A stretch of 64,000 nt of DNA, taken from assembly GCA_024397995.1 (NCBI GenBank), contig CP073746.1, positions 1,426,001-1,490,000 of the forward strand, in the 5' to 3' direction. This document shows, in pieces, positions 16,864 to 25,602 of this stretch (positions are counted from its first letter, which is position 1; every line of letters starts with the position of its first letter). Origin of the DNA: a bacterium SCSIO 12827 (lineage in GTDB: Bacteria; Pseudomonadota; Alphaproteobacteria; Rhodospirillales; Casp-alpha2). A program made the translations under genes and the position numbers. The notes beneath the pieces were generated by a model, which was not told the origin of the DNA, made no database searches, and worked only from the letters and a program-made list of their open reading frames with translations.

Positions 16864-17976
16864 TCAGGCCGTCTTGGCCACGGCCGGCGCCGCCGACGGC
16901 GCGCGGACCATGACCAGCCAGGCCAACGGGATGGGCATCAGAACGACGGCATAAAGCAACGGCATCAGTTCCAGGTTTTTGGCGACCATGTTCTCCACGC
17001 CCAGGATGATGGCCTGCAGAACGACCATGCCGCCGACGGCGGCGAGGACGCGCACAGTCTGGGTCCGGCGGCCGAAATTACCGGTCAGCAGGCAGCTCAG
17101 GCCGATCACCGCGAAAGTCAGGCAGAGCATGGGCGCAATCAGCCGCCGATGGGCCTCGACGATGAATTTCCCGACGTTCTTCTGGCCGATCAGATGGGTC
17201 TGGTTGGGGGTGTCGAAAAGTTCGTCAAGCGTGCGCTCCCGGGGTTCGCGCCATCGCGCTCCTTGGGGGCCGCCGATGGCCAGATTGTAGACCCATCGGT
17301 CGAAATACAGGATCGACAGTTTGTTGGTGGCCTTGTCGACTTCCTGACGGTTGCCCTTGAACATGACAACGCGGGGGCCTGTCGGGGTGTCGATCATCGC
17401 CCCGCGGTCGGCCATCAGAGTGAACGGCTTGGCCTTGTCGCGGGTGTCGTGAACCAGGATGCCGTGCAACTGTCCGTCGGGCGTGCGGGCGCGGACATAA
17501 ACCGTTGTCGTCCGCCCGACGTTGTTGAATTCGCCTTCCTTCAACAGGACATGGGAGACGCTGTTGCGGATGTCCCACTGCAGATCGCGGAATGCGCGAT
17601 ACGATTCCGGGACCAGTTTCAGGTGTAGGGTGTAGGACAGAACGACGATGACAGCGGCCAGTATCAGCGCCGGTTTGGCGAGCGCGAACTGGCTGAGGCC
17701 CGCCGCCCGCATGACCACAAGTTCACGGTCGGTAATCAACTTCGCATAGATGAACACGACGACCGTGAACAACGCGATCGGCAGGATGACGATCAGGAAG
17801 TTGGGCAGCAAAAGCCCGGAAAGATAGAAAAAAGTTCCCGCACTCAATCCCCGATTGACGATCATCTCGACAAACCGCAGCGACTGAGTGAGCCAGATGA
17901 TGCAGGTCAGCCCCGTCGTCACCAGGATCATACCAACCACAAGTTGGTGCAATATGTATCGCGTCAGCGAGTTCAT
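16864..17976 (-). CDS. lptF: LPS export ABC transporter permease LptF
   Basis: A 370-residue YjgP/YjgQ permease with the same 3 TM + jellyroll + 3 TM layout as LptG. The coupling segment TDRELVVMRAAGLSQFALAKPAL lies near residue 90. The periplasmic domain spans about 125-265, and the C-terminal membrane segments include LCLTFAVIGLSCLLTG. It heads the six-gene minus-strand operon lptF-lptG-lptD-surA-pdxA-rsmA, which joins LPS export to outer-membrane protein folding. Confidence 0.94.
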   Translation of the reverse strand: MNSLTRYILHQLVVGMILVTTGLTCIIWLTQSLRFVEMIVNRGLSAGTFFYLSGLLLPNFLIVILPIALFTVVVFIYAKLITDRELVVMRAAGLSQFALAKPALILAAVIVVLSYTLHLKLVPESYRAFRDLQWDIRNSVSHVLLKEGEFNNVGRTTTVYVRARTPDGQLHGILVHDTRDKAKPFTLMADRGAMIDTPTGPRVVMFKGNRQEVDKATNKLSILYFDRWVYNLAIGGPQGARWREPRERTLDELFDTPNQTHLIGQKNVGKFIVEAHRRLIAPMLCLTFAVIGLSCLLTGNFGRRTQTVRVLAAVGGMVVLQAIILGVENMVAKNLELMPLLYAVVLMPIPLAWLVMVRAPSAAPAVAKTA

Positions 17977-18025
17977 TCGAATCCCCAGGGAATGAGGACC
18001 TCAAACTGTAGGAAAAAGGTTAATA

Positions 18026-18047
18026 AATCAAGGCACAAACCCTGATT
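18026..18047 (-). terminator. Weak terminator after the acyl-CoA dehydrogenase gene
   Basis: On the minus strand AATCAGG pairs with CCTTGATT (one bulge) around a short loop, followed within a few bases by TATTAACCTTTTT. It lies 32 bp downstream of the acyl-CoA dehydrogenase stop and upstream of lptF. The stem is short and bulged. Confidence 0.35.
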
Positions 18048-18078
18048 TTCCGGGCCGTTGCGGGGCGCGAGGCAGGAA

Positions 18079-19866
18079 CTAGAAGGCGTCCGGTGAAACC
18101 GTTGCGATCGTGCCGCCGCCGGCCAGGATCGTCGCCCGCAATGCCGCCGCCTGGGGCAGGTACTGTTCGGCGAAGAAACGGGCGGATACGATCTTGTGAT
18201 CCAAGTAGGGATCGGTGTCGCCCTGGTCCTTGCGTTGGGCCGCGCGCAAGGCCCCCTGGGCCAGTAACCAGCCGCCCGTGGCGATGCCCATCAGGCGCAG
18301 GTAATGCACGGCGCCGGCCGCCGCGGGGGCAGGGTCCTGAGGCCAGGTTTCGACGATCCAATCGGTCGCCGTTTCCAAGGCGCGGACAGCGGTGGTCAAG
18401 GGTTCGGCCAGATCGTCCAGGCCGTTGTCATCAGCGGCAAGGTCGGCGATGGTCTCGCGCATGGTCTTGATCAGTTCGCCGGCGGCGATGCCTTCGTCGC
18501 GGGCGACCTTGCGGCCGACCAGATCGTTGGCCTGGATGCCGTTGGTGCCTTCGTAGATGCGGGTTACGCGGATGTCCCGCGCGTGCTGCGCGGCGCCCGT
18601 TTCCTCGATATAGCCCATGCCGCCGTGAACCTGAATGCCGAGGTCGGCGACCTCCGACGCGATGTCGGTGGAAAAAGCCTTGGCCACGGGCGTCATCAGG
18701 TCGATGAAGGCCTGGGCGCGGGCACGTTCCGCTGTATCCGTGTGATTCCGGGCGATATCGACAGCCCCCGCCACCCGGTAGGCAATGGCGCGGATGGCTT
18801 CGGTCTGGACCCGCATGGCCAGCAGCATGCGGCGCACGTCCGGGTGATGGATGATGGTCACCGGATCAGCCCCGCCGCCGGTTAGGGCGCGGCTCTGCAC
18901 GCGCTCCTTGGCGAAATCTCGGGCCTGCTGATAGGCCCGCTCGGCGATGCCCACGCCCTCCATGCCGACGGCAAGGCGGGCCGCGTTCATCATGATGAAC
19001 ATGTATTCAATGCCGCGGTTTTCCTCGCCGATCAGGAAGGCCTTGGCGCCGCCGTCGTCGCCGTAGGACATAACGGCGGTCGGGCTCGCGTGCATGCCCA
19101 TTTTATGTTCGAGCGAGACACAGCGCAGGTCGTTGCGGGCACCCGGATTGCCGTCCGCGTCGGGCAGGAACTTGGGAACCACGAACAGCGACAAACCCTT
19201 GATGCCCTCGGGCCCGTCGGGGGATCGTGCCAACACCATGTGCACGATATTTTCGGCCATGTCGTGTTCGCCATGGCTGATGAAGATCTTCTGGCCGCGC
19301 AGCAGGTAATGGCCGTTCGCACGCTCGGCCTTGCAGCGAATGCGCGCGAGGTCTGATCCGGCCTGCGGTTCGGTCAGGTTCATGGTCCCGGCCCATTGCC
19401 CGGTGACCAGTTTTTCCAGGTAGGTGGCGTTGATCTCGTCGGACCCGTGGGACAGCAGCAGTTCGATCGCGCTTTGCGTCAGCATGGGGCAGAGGGCGAA
19501 GGACAGGTTGGCGGCATGCCAGATTTCCGACACCGCCGTCGCGACCAGCACGGGCAGGCCCTGGCCACCCCAGTCTTCCGGCGCCCAGATGCTGTTCCAG
19601 CCGGATTCGACAAACTGCTGATAGGCGTCGGGGAAGCCCGTGGGCGTGCGCACCACGCCGTTATCCAGGACGCAGCCTTCCTGATCGCCCGTATGGTTCA
19701 AGGGGGGCAGAACCTCCGTGCCGAACTTGCCGGCTTCTTCCAGGATCGCGTCGACCAGGTCCGGCGTCGCGTCGGCGTAGCCGGGCAGCCGGTTCACGGC
19801 GCCCAGGCCCGCGATTTCGTTCAGCGCGAAGCGCATGTCGTCCAGGGGGGCTCGGTATTCCGCCAT
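18079..19866 (-). CDS. Acyl-CoA dehydrogenase with C-terminal extension (DmdC-like)
   Basis: A 595-residue flavoprotein, longer than the ~380-residue core acyl-CoA dehydrogenases. It opens MAEYRAPLDDMRFALNE, typical of the long subfamily that includes 3-methylmercaptopropionyl-CoA dehydrogenase DmdC. The flavin/substrate segment MNLTEPQAGSDLA, the R-x-Q-x-F-G equivalent region and VHGGMGYIEETGAAQHARDIRVTRIYEGTNGIQA, with its catalytic-Glu region, are intact. The last ~130 residues form the extra C-terminal domain. The ATG at 19866 has GAGGAG upstream and a TTGTCA/TACAAC promoter. A role in DMSP-derived sulfur metabolism is possible but cannot be told from general acyl-CoA oxidation by sequence reading. 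Confidence 0.9.
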   Translation of the reverse strand: MAEYRAPLDDMRFALNEIAGLGAVNRLPGYADATPDLVDAILEEAGKFGTEVLPPLNHTGDQEGCVLDNGVVRTPTGFPDAYQQFVESGWNSIWAPEDWGGQGLPVLVATAVSEIWHAANLSFALCPMLTQSAIELLLSHGSDEINATYLEKLVTGQWAGTMNLTEPQAGSDLARIRCKAERANGHYLLRGQKIFISHGEHDMAENIVHMVLARSPDGPEGIKGLSLFVVPKFLPDADGNPGARNDLRCVSLEHKMGMHASPTAVMSYGDDGGAKAFLIGEENRGIEYMFIMMNAARLAVGMEGVGIAERAYQQARDFAKERVQSRALTGGGADPVTIIHHPDVRRMLLAMRVQTEAIRAIAYRVAGAVDIARNHTDTAERARAQAFIDLMTPVAKAFSTDIASEVADLGIQVHGGMGYIEETGAAQHARDIRVTRIYEGTNGIQANDLVGRKVARDEGIAAGELIKTMRETIADLAADDNGLDDLAEPLTTAVRALETATDWIVETWPQDPAPAAAGAVHYLRLMGIATGGWLLAQGALRAAQRKDQGDTDPYLDHKIVSARFFAEQYLPQAAALRATILAGGGTIATVSPDAF

Positions 19867-19888
19867 TGGATGTCTCCTCAATCCCTCG

Positions 19889-19917
19889 GTTGTAGGCAAG
19901 GTTTCGGGCGCTGACAA
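19889..19917 (-). promoter_or_regulatory. Promoter of the acyl-CoA dehydrogenase gene
   Basis: On the minus strand TTGTCA (19917-19912), 17 bp, then TACAAC (19894-19889), 23 bp upstream of the ATG. Confidence 0.5.
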
Positions 19918-20011
19918 CGGTGCCGTTACGTCAACGGCGGCGGCTGTCTGGTGTGCAGCCCAGAGCCATGTAATATGGCGCCCACCATCGACCAGCAGGA
20001 GACCATCCGCC

Positions 20012-21481
20012 ATGCCCACCTACGACCTTTTGATCACCGGCGCCGACGTCATCGACGGCACCGGCGGACCGCGCCAACGCGCCGACGTGGCCGTTTCCGG
20101 CGACCGTGTCGCAGCGGTTGGCAATCTCGTGGCGGAAGGGGCCAAGGCCAAGGAAACGATCGACGGTACGGGCCTAGCGCTGGCCCCTGGATTCATTGAC
20201 GTGCATACCCATGATGATCGGCTTGTCCTGACCCAACCCAGCGTCGCGCCCAAGACCAGCCAGGGCGTGACCACGGTGGTCACCGGAAACTGCGGCGTCT
20301 CGCTGGCCCCCTTCACGGCCTCTTGCCGGGCGGGTGAGGCCGACCCGCCGGGCCCCATGGCGCTGCTGGGCGGCTGGGCGGATTACCGCTTTCCCACCTT
20401 GGCCGATTACAACGCCGCCCTGGCCGACAGCCCGGCCGCCATCAACGTGGCGTCCCTGGTCGGCCATACGACCCTGCGCGCCGGAGTGATGATGGATACC
20501 TTTGACCGCGCCGCGACCAAGGCTGAGATCGATGCCATGGCACGGGTGCTGGAACAAAGCCTGAAGGATGGCGCCGTCGGCCTGTCGACGGGGCTGGCCT
20601 ATCCCACGGCGATCCACGCGCCGACGGACGAGATCGTGGAACTGGCGGCTTGTTTGAAGGATTTCGGGGCGCTCTATACCACCCATATGCGCAACGAAGG
20701 GCCGGATCTGGTCGATTCCGTGGACGAAACCATCGACATTGCCCGGCGTTCCGGTGCGGCCACGGTGATTTCCCACCACAAATGCGTCGGCCGGGAAAAC
20801 TGGGGAAAAAGCCACGACAGCCTGGCCCACATCAAAGCGGCGCAGAAGGACATGACACTGGATTTCGACGTCTATCCCTACACCGCGACCTCGACGATCC
20901 TGTTGAAGGATTTCCTCTCGACCTCGGAAAAGACCGTGCTGACGTCGTCCGCTACCCATCCGGAGATGGTCGGCCGTGAATTCGACAGCATCGTCGACGA
21001 ATGGGGCTGTTCCGTGGACGAAGCGATCCGCCGCCTGTCGCCCGCCGGGGCAGTCTATTTCCGCATGGACGAGGACGAAGTGCGCCGCATCATGGCCTTT
21101 CCGGGGGCGATGATCGCGTCGGACGGCCTACCCATCGACGAAGGCCGCCCGCATCCGCGTCTGTGGGGGACCTTCCCCCGGGTGCTCGGCCATTACTGCC
21201 GGGACGAAGGCGTCTTCAGCCTGGAGGAAGCGGTCCACCGCATGTCCGGAAAGCCGGCAAGCGTGTTCGGCCTGAAAGACCGAGGCGTGATCCGTGAAGG
21301 AGCCTTCGCCGATCTGGTGCTGTTCAATCCCAAGACGGTGATCGACCGCGCCACCTTCGACGCCCCGGAAACGCCCGCCGGCGGGATCGAGCGGGTTTAT
21401 GTGAACGGCGCGCTGGTCTGGCACGACCTGGCCTGGACCGGGGCGCGGCCGGGACGGCGGGTCGGGCGGGCCGTGGCCTAA
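20012..21481 (+). CDS. N-acyl-D-amino-acid deacylase (amidohydrolase)
   Basis: A 489-residue D-aminoacylase-type enzyme that releases free D-amino acids from N-acyl forms. The start at 20012 yields MPTYDLLITGADVIDGTGGPR, a standard opening. The metal-binding HTHDD motif is near residue 65, and VTGNCGVSLAP, HMRNEG, ISHHKC and the ASDGLP segment follow in the order expected for the family. The C-terminal FADLVLFNPKTVIDRATF block is typical of metal-dependent hydrolases. It is divergent from the acyl-CoA dehydrogenase. A D-threonine-aldolase-type gene lies 1.4 kb further on, hinting at a D-amino acid theme. Confidence 0.9.
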   Translation: MPTYDLLITGADVIDGTGGPRQRADVAVSGDRVAAVGNLVAEGAKAKETIDGTGLALAPGFIDVHTHDDRLVLTQPSVAPKTSQGVTTVVTGNCGVSLAPFTASCRAGEADPPGPMALLGGWADYRFPTLADYNAALADSPAAINVASLVGHTTLRAGVMMDTFDRAATKAEIDAMARVLEQSLKDGAVGLSTGLAYPTAIHAPTDEIVELAACLKDFGALYTTHMRNEGPDLVDSVDETIDIARRSGAATVISHHKCVGRENWGKSHDSLAHIKAAQKDMTLDFDVYPYTATSTILLKDFLSTSEKTVLTSSATHPEMVGREFDSIVDEWGCSVDEAIRRLSPAGAVYFRMDEDEVRRIMAFPGAMIASDGLPIDEGRPHPRLWGTFPRVLGHYCRDEGVFSLEEAVHRMSGKPASVFGLKDRGVIREGAFADLVLFNPKTVIDRATFDAPETPAGGIERVYVNGALVWHDLAWTGARPGRRVGRAVA

Positions 21482-21487
21482 GCCGTT

Positions 21488-21721
21488 TTACGCCGCCGCC
21501 GGGGCTGTTCCGTCGGGGTTGGTTCGCTCATCCCGGGGGGCGTCCTTCACCTTGCCCCACAGGGCTTCGTGGACCGAGTAGGCGACGGTCTGGACCATCG
21601 GTTCGATGATGCCCACGCCCAAGGCGACGTGCCAATCGCGGGTCAGGACATAGGCCACCGTCACGGCGACCACCAGGTGCATGGCGGAGTAGGTGCCTGT
21701 TTTGATCAATTTGCGTGACAT
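21488..21721 (-). CDS. DUF2061 small membrane protein
   Basis: A 77-residue protein starting MSRKLIKTGTYSAMHLVVAVTVAYVLTRDW, the DUF2061 pattern: one or two hydrophobic segments and a conserved VHEALWGKV near the C-terminus. The start at 21721 is preceded by AAAGGAA; a longer in-frame ATG 69 bp upstream would add non-homologous residues. Function unknown. Its promoter region contains a 15-bp Fur-box-like palindrome lying across the -35, so iron-dependent control is possible. Confidence 0.85.
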   Translation of the reverse strand: MSRKLIKTGTYSAMHLVVAVTVAYVLTRDWHVALGVGIIEPMVQTVAYSVHEALWGKVKDAPRDERTNPDGTAPAAA

Positions 21722-21778
21722 GGTCGGTTCCTTTCGGGTGGCGTGCCGAGCCGTAATCCGGCCGGCCTTGTTGAAAGG

Positions 21779-21807
21779 AATATAATGCAATTGCGAATTA
21801 TTATCAA
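21779..21807 (-). promoter_or_regulatory. Promoter overlapped by a Fur-box-like sequence
   Basis: On the minus strand TTGATA (21807-21802), 17 bp, then TATATT (21784-21779), a strong sigma70 match about 58 bp upstream of the DUF2061 ATG. The 15-mer TGATAATAATTCGCA (21806-21792) lies within the -35 and spacer. It fits the 7-1-7 Fur pattern TGATAAT-n-ATTATCA at 13 of 15 positions by eye. The geometry is that of a repressor-blocked promoter. Confidence 0.55.
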
Positions 21808-21878
21808 TAAATACAGAAATGAATTATTCCATTCCCGGTGATCGATAAAACCACTTTCCGAGCGATCCCGGACATGAA

Positions 21879-21906
21879 AAAGGCGGGGCCAGATGGCCCC
21901 GCCTTT
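21879..21906 (-). terminator. Rho-independent terminator of the AsmA-like gene
   Basis: A perfect 12-bp stem (AAAGGCGGGGCC / GGCCCCGCCTTT) with an ATCT loop, followed on the minus strand by further T residues. It lies 26 bp after the stop of the AsmA-like gene. The stem is also T-rich at the other end, so it may act in both directions. Confidence 0.85.
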
Positions 21907-21931
21907 CCCGGTAACAGACTAGGGTTAAAGC

Positions 21932-22750
21932 CTATTTTCCGAACAGGCCCTTGAGCTTTTCGCCCGCGCCCTCGATGGCCTTGCCGGCCCCTTCGGTGAC
22001 CCCGCCGGCACCTTCGGTCACGCCTTTCACGGCGTCGGTCGCCCCCTTGACCGCGCCTTCCATCATCTTGGCGGCGTTGCCGATCAGCTTTTCCGGATTG
22101 ATGGACATGATGCCGGCCGTCAGCTTGTCGATCACGGCCTTGGTCACTGCGGCGGGGCTGGTGCCGCCGGAATCCTTGCCGATGTCGGTCAGGGTGATGT
22201 CGGGCAGGGCCGCCTCAAGCGTTTTCCCGTCCAGGATGCCCGCGCTCAGGTTCACCCTGCCGCCGGTGATGGTCAGCTTTTCGATCACCAGCTTCTGTTC
22301 CTCGCCGGAGGACGGTTCTTTTTTGGCCTCGCCGCCGGAGCCCGCGAATTTCTTGGCATAGGCGTCGACGTTCGCCTTGATGGCGTCGACGTTGGAGGTG
22401 CCGCCGGCTTTCTCATACGTCACGATCGGTCCCGTGATGGCGATGGACTTGATGACGATCGGGTTCTTGCCGATGGAGTCCTTATCGATCTGCAGGGAGA
22501 TCGCGCCCAGTTCGAACGCACTCGGTGTTTTGAAGCCCGTGGGATTGCCGACGGTCAGCCCTTTCATCGCGCCGGTGCCCTGGAACATATCCAGGTCCAC
22601 GGAATTCAGGGTCACACTGGCCTGGGTAGCGTCGCTGCCGATGGTTTCCACGGCGGACTTCACCAGATCGCCGGCGAACACGAACAGGTAGATACCGACG
22701 GCGACGATGAGGGCGATGATCGCGCCCAGGATGTAGACGATTTTATTCAT
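21932..22750 (-). CDS. AsmA-like membrane-anchored periplasmic protein
   Basis: A 272-residue protein with one N-terminal membrane segment (about 5-27). The following periplasmic region has alternating beta-strand character and AsmA-like features: VTLNSVDLDMFQGTGAMKGLTVGNPTGF and later LVIEKLTITGGRVNLSAG. The last ~40 residues consist of Gly/Ala-rich near-repeats (EGAG, KGAT, KGVTEGAGGVTEGAG) that could form an amphipathic helix. AsmA-like proteins are linked to envelope lipid transport. This is a short relative and the specific role is unknown. It is monocistronic, ended by a strong terminator. Confidence 0.7.
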   Translation of the reverse strand: MNKIVYILGAIIALIVAVGIYLFVFAGDLVKSAVETIGSDATQASVTLNSVDLDMFQGTGAMKGLTVGNPTGFKTPSAFELGAISLQIDKDSIGKNPIVIKSIAITGPIVTYEKAGGTSNVDAIKANVDAYAKKFAGSGGEAKKEPSSGEEQKLVIEKLTITGGRVNLSAGILDGKTLEAALPDITLTDIGKDSGGTSPAAVTKAVIDKLTAGIMSINPEKLIGNAAKMMEGAVKGATDAVKGVTEGAGGVTEGAGKAIEGAGEKLKGLFGK

Positions 22751-22886
22751 GACGGACTTTCCTTTGATTCAGCCGAAGTCGTGATATCTCAACACAGCCG
22801 CCTGTGCCGCCGCGTCCTCCTCCGTGTCCAGGGGCATCTTAGGCGCAACCGGGGCGGGCGGTCCAAGACTTATGCCATTGATCTCG

Positions 22887-24011
22887 TCAGGTCAGGGCAC
22901 CCCGTGCCGTGACCTGCCACAGGGCTTCGACCCGACCGTTGCGCACGCCCACGTACCAGTCATAGAGGTTCACGGTCGGATCGCAATGTCCGGGGATCAG
23001 GCGCACCTTGTCGCCCAGCTTGAGGGCCTGACGTGTCTCGCTAAGATCCAGGCGCCCGTGTTCGTCCGATGGCTTGGAATAGGTAACGTCCTCCAACTCG
23101 GAAACCAGGGGAAAGCCCTGGTCGTTGCCGAGCGCCTTGTGCCCGGCATCGACGACGCAGAAGTCGTCGCCGGTTTTGGACATTACGGTGGCCAACACGA
23201 ACAGGGAATTTTCGAAGGCCTGGAACGGCTTGCCGTCGGCCATGCGGTTCTGGCCATAGTCGGCATCCATGAACACGTAGGATCCGCACTGCAGTTCGTT
23301 CCAAACCTTGGACTTGGTGTGGAATTCATAGGTGCCGGTGCCGGCGCCGCCGACCGTGTCGCAGTCCAGTCCGACCTCGGCCAGTTGTTCGACCGTTTTC
23401 TTGGTCAGAACCTGGGCGGCGTTGATGGCCATCTTGCGTTCGGCGAAATCGCGGATGTGCTGGGCCGATCCCTGATAGGCCTGTATTCCGGCGAACCGCA
23501 GGTTGCGCGACCGATCAATTTCCTTGGCCAGGGCCACCGCCGCTTCGCCCGGTGCCACGCCGCAACGCCCGGCGCCGACGTCGATTTCCACCAGCACGTC
23601 CATGATCACGCCGACCTGGCCGGCGGCGGCGTTCAGATCCGCCACGTTATCCGCATCGTCGGCGCAGACCGCGACCTTGGCGTGACGGGCCAGGGCTGAC
23701 AGACGGTTCAGTTTGTGACGCCCGACCACCTGATTGGAGATCAGCACGTCATTGATGCCGGACTGGACCAGAGCCTCGGCCTCCGAGACCTTTTGGCAGC
23801 ACACGCCGACCGCACCCAGTTCCATCTGCAGGCGTGCGATATGGGCCGACTTGTGGGTCTTGGAATGGGGGCGCAGGCGGACGCCGGCTTCCTTGGCGAA
23901 CTCGGCCATTTTCCTCAGGTTGCGTTCGAACGCATCGAGCTCGATCAAGAGGGCCGGCGTGTCGATATCTTCGGCGGCGTCACCGATACGCGCAGGTGCG
24001 GGTTGCGGCAT
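22887..24011 (-). CDS. D-threonine aldolase / D-serine dehydratase-like PLP enzyme
   Basis: A 374-residue alanine-racemase-fold PLP enzyme of the DSD1 family. The PLP lysine lies in RPHSKTHKSAHIARLQ near residue 50. The segment LVEIDVGAGRCGV, the AYQGSAQHI block and the C-terminal metal-site motif RLIPGHCDPTVNLYD are characteristic. Members cleave D-3-hydroxy amino acids or dehydrate D-serine. The start at 24011 has AGGAGA upstream. The next gene on the strand is chrA, 98 bp upstream, with no obvious functional link. Confidence 0.88.
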   Translation of the reverse strand: MPQPAPARIGDAAEDIDTPALLIELDAFERNLRKMAEFAKEAGVRLRPHSKTHKSAHIARLQMELGAVGVCCQKVSEAEALVQSGINDVLISNQVVGRHKLNRLSALARHAKVAVCADDADNVADLNAAAGQVGVIMDVLVEIDVGAGRCGVAPGEAAVALAKEIDRSRNLRFAGIQAYQGSAQHIRDFAERKMAINAAQVLTKKTVEQLAEVGLDCDTVGGAGTGTYEFHTKSKVWNELQCGSYVFMDADYGQNRMADGKPFQAFENSLFVLATVMSKTGDDFCVVDAGHKALGNDQGFPLVSELEDVTYSKPSDEHGRLDLSETRQALKLGDKVRLIPGHCDPTVNLYDWYVGVRNGRVEALWQVTARGALT

Positions 24012-24109
24012 GGGAAGTCTTCTCCTGATGGTGCCCCCGGTCCGGGGATGCGCATTTGATAGCGCCGGATCGTCATGCGGGCAACGCCCCTGTTGCCGCC
24101 GATTATTGG

Positions 24110-25441
24110 CTAAACGAGTCCGATTGCCCCCAACACGGCGCCGATACCGACCAGGGCCGGGATGGGCACCTTGCCGGAAAGCAGCAAGGCCAGGGCCCCC
24201 GTGGCGACGGCGGCGGCGGCCCAATCGACACTGCCAGATGCCGTGACCAGAACCGATTCCCCCAAAAAGACCGCCAGGTTGAAGATCACGCCGACCACGG
24301 CGGTGGTGATGCCGGACAACGCCCGCCGGGCGTGTTCGTTTTTTTGCAGGGCGTCCACATAAGGGGCCCCCGCGATGATGAAATAAAACGACGGCAGATA
24401 GGTGACATAGGTCGTCAGCGCCGCCGCCAGCAGCCCGGCGGCGACCTGCGACAGATGCGCCGCGCCGGCGCCGTTCCATCCGGCAAAGAAGCCGACGTAA
24501 GTATTGACCAGAACCAGGGGCCCCGGCGTGGTTTCCGCCAAGGCCAAGCCGTTCAGCATGTCGCCCGGGGCGATCCAACCATGGGTGTTGACCGCCGCAT
24601 CGGTGATGTAGGGCAGCACCGCATAGGCGCCGCCGAAGGTGACCAGAGCCGCCGTGGTGAACAGCTTGGCCACGGCCAGGAACGGCGCCGGGCCGGCGAT
24701 CACGACCAGGGCTGCCACCGGCAGGGCCAACAGCACGAGGAACAGGGCGGTGATGCCCGCCAGCCGTGTCCAGGGGTTGCCTGCCGGGCGCTGTATGTGG
24801 TGGCTGTCGCCCTGGCCCGCGTCGCCGCCATGGCCATGCCCGCCGACCCGGCCCAGGGCCGGAATCATGGCGCCCAGGACGCCGGCGGCCAGGATGATCA
24901 GCGGGAAGGGCACATGGGCGAAATGCAACGCCGCGAAGGCCGCCGCCGCCAAGGCCACGGCGGGAAGTGAATTGCAGGTCTTCTTGCCGATCCGCCACAC
25001 GGCGAACACGATGATGCCGATGACGGCGGGCTTGATGCCGTTGAAGATCTTGATGACCCAGGTATTGTCGCCATGGGCGGCGGCGACCCAGGCCAGCGCC
25101 ATCATCAGAATGGCACCGGGCAGGAAGAACAGGGTGCCGGCGGTCACGGCGCCCCAAATGCCGTGCAGGCGCCAGCCGATATAGGCGGCCAACTGCTGCG
25201 CCTCGGGCCCCGGTAGCAGCATGGAATAATTGAGGCCGCGCAGGAACGCCTGTAGGTCGATCCAACGTTTCTTGTCGACGCAGTCAGCCTGCATGATGGC
25301 GATCTGGCCGGCCGGGCCGCCGAAGGAAATGAACCCCAGGTGCAGCCAATACCACGCCGCTTCGGCAAAGCTGACGGCGGGCGGGGTGCTTTGGGTTGAG
25401 GTTTCAGGCTGTGGCTGGGGGGCGGCGGTTTCTGCATCCAT
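24110..25441 (-). CDS. chrA: Chromate transporter, long-chain ChrA
   Basis: A 443-residue bidomain CHR family transporter, with two homologous halves joined by a His/Gly-rich linker (GGHGHGGDAGQGDSHHIQ near residue 205). The first half has LGFISFGGPAGQIAIMQ and LPGPEAQQLAAYIG; the second has ALVTFGGAYAVLPYI and AETTPGPLVLVNTYVGF. About ten membrane segments are expected. It likely exports chromate or moves a related oxyanion such as sulfate. A rhodanese-ChrB fusion is encoded about 4 kb away, supporting a chromate/sulfur role. Confidence 0.93.
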   Translation of the reverse strand: MDAETAAPQPQPETSTQSTPPAVSFAEAAWYWLHLGFISFGGPAGQIAIMQADCVDKKRWIDLQAFLRGLNYSMLLPGPEAQQLAAYIGWRLHGIWGAVTAGTLFFLPGAILMMALAWVAAAHGDNTWVIKIFNGIKPAVIGIIVFAVWRIGKKTCNSLPAVALAAAAFAALHFAHVPFPLIILAAGVLGAMIPALGRVGGHGHGGDAGQGDSHHIQRPAGNPWTRLAGITALFLVLLALPVAALVVIAGPAPFLAVAKLFTTAALVTFGGAYAVLPYITDAAVNTHGWIAPGDMLNGLALAETTPGPLVLVNTYVGFFAGWNGAGAAHLSQVAAGLLAAALTTYVTYLPSFYFIIAGAPYVDALQKNEHARRALSGITTAVVGVIFNLAVFLGESVLVTASGSVDWAAAAVATGALALLLSGKVPIPALVGIGAVLGAIGLV

Positions 25442-25602
25442 GGCTGTACCCTATCGTTCAGCGGCGGCCCGGAACCGATTGGCGCCGGGTCGGGCCTACG
25501 TCAGGGCAGATCTTGGACGACAATGCCGCCTGATGGTGCCGGGCGTCTGCCGTATGCCCGGGGATCGAAAATGGTAGCGCGCCAGCAGGGTCGGCACCAA
25601 GT

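Noticed and set aside
17965-17995. TTCGAATCCCC text near the lptF start as a tRNA T-arm
   Set aside because: No acceptor, D- or anticodon stems can be formed around it, and it overlaps the lptF start codon.
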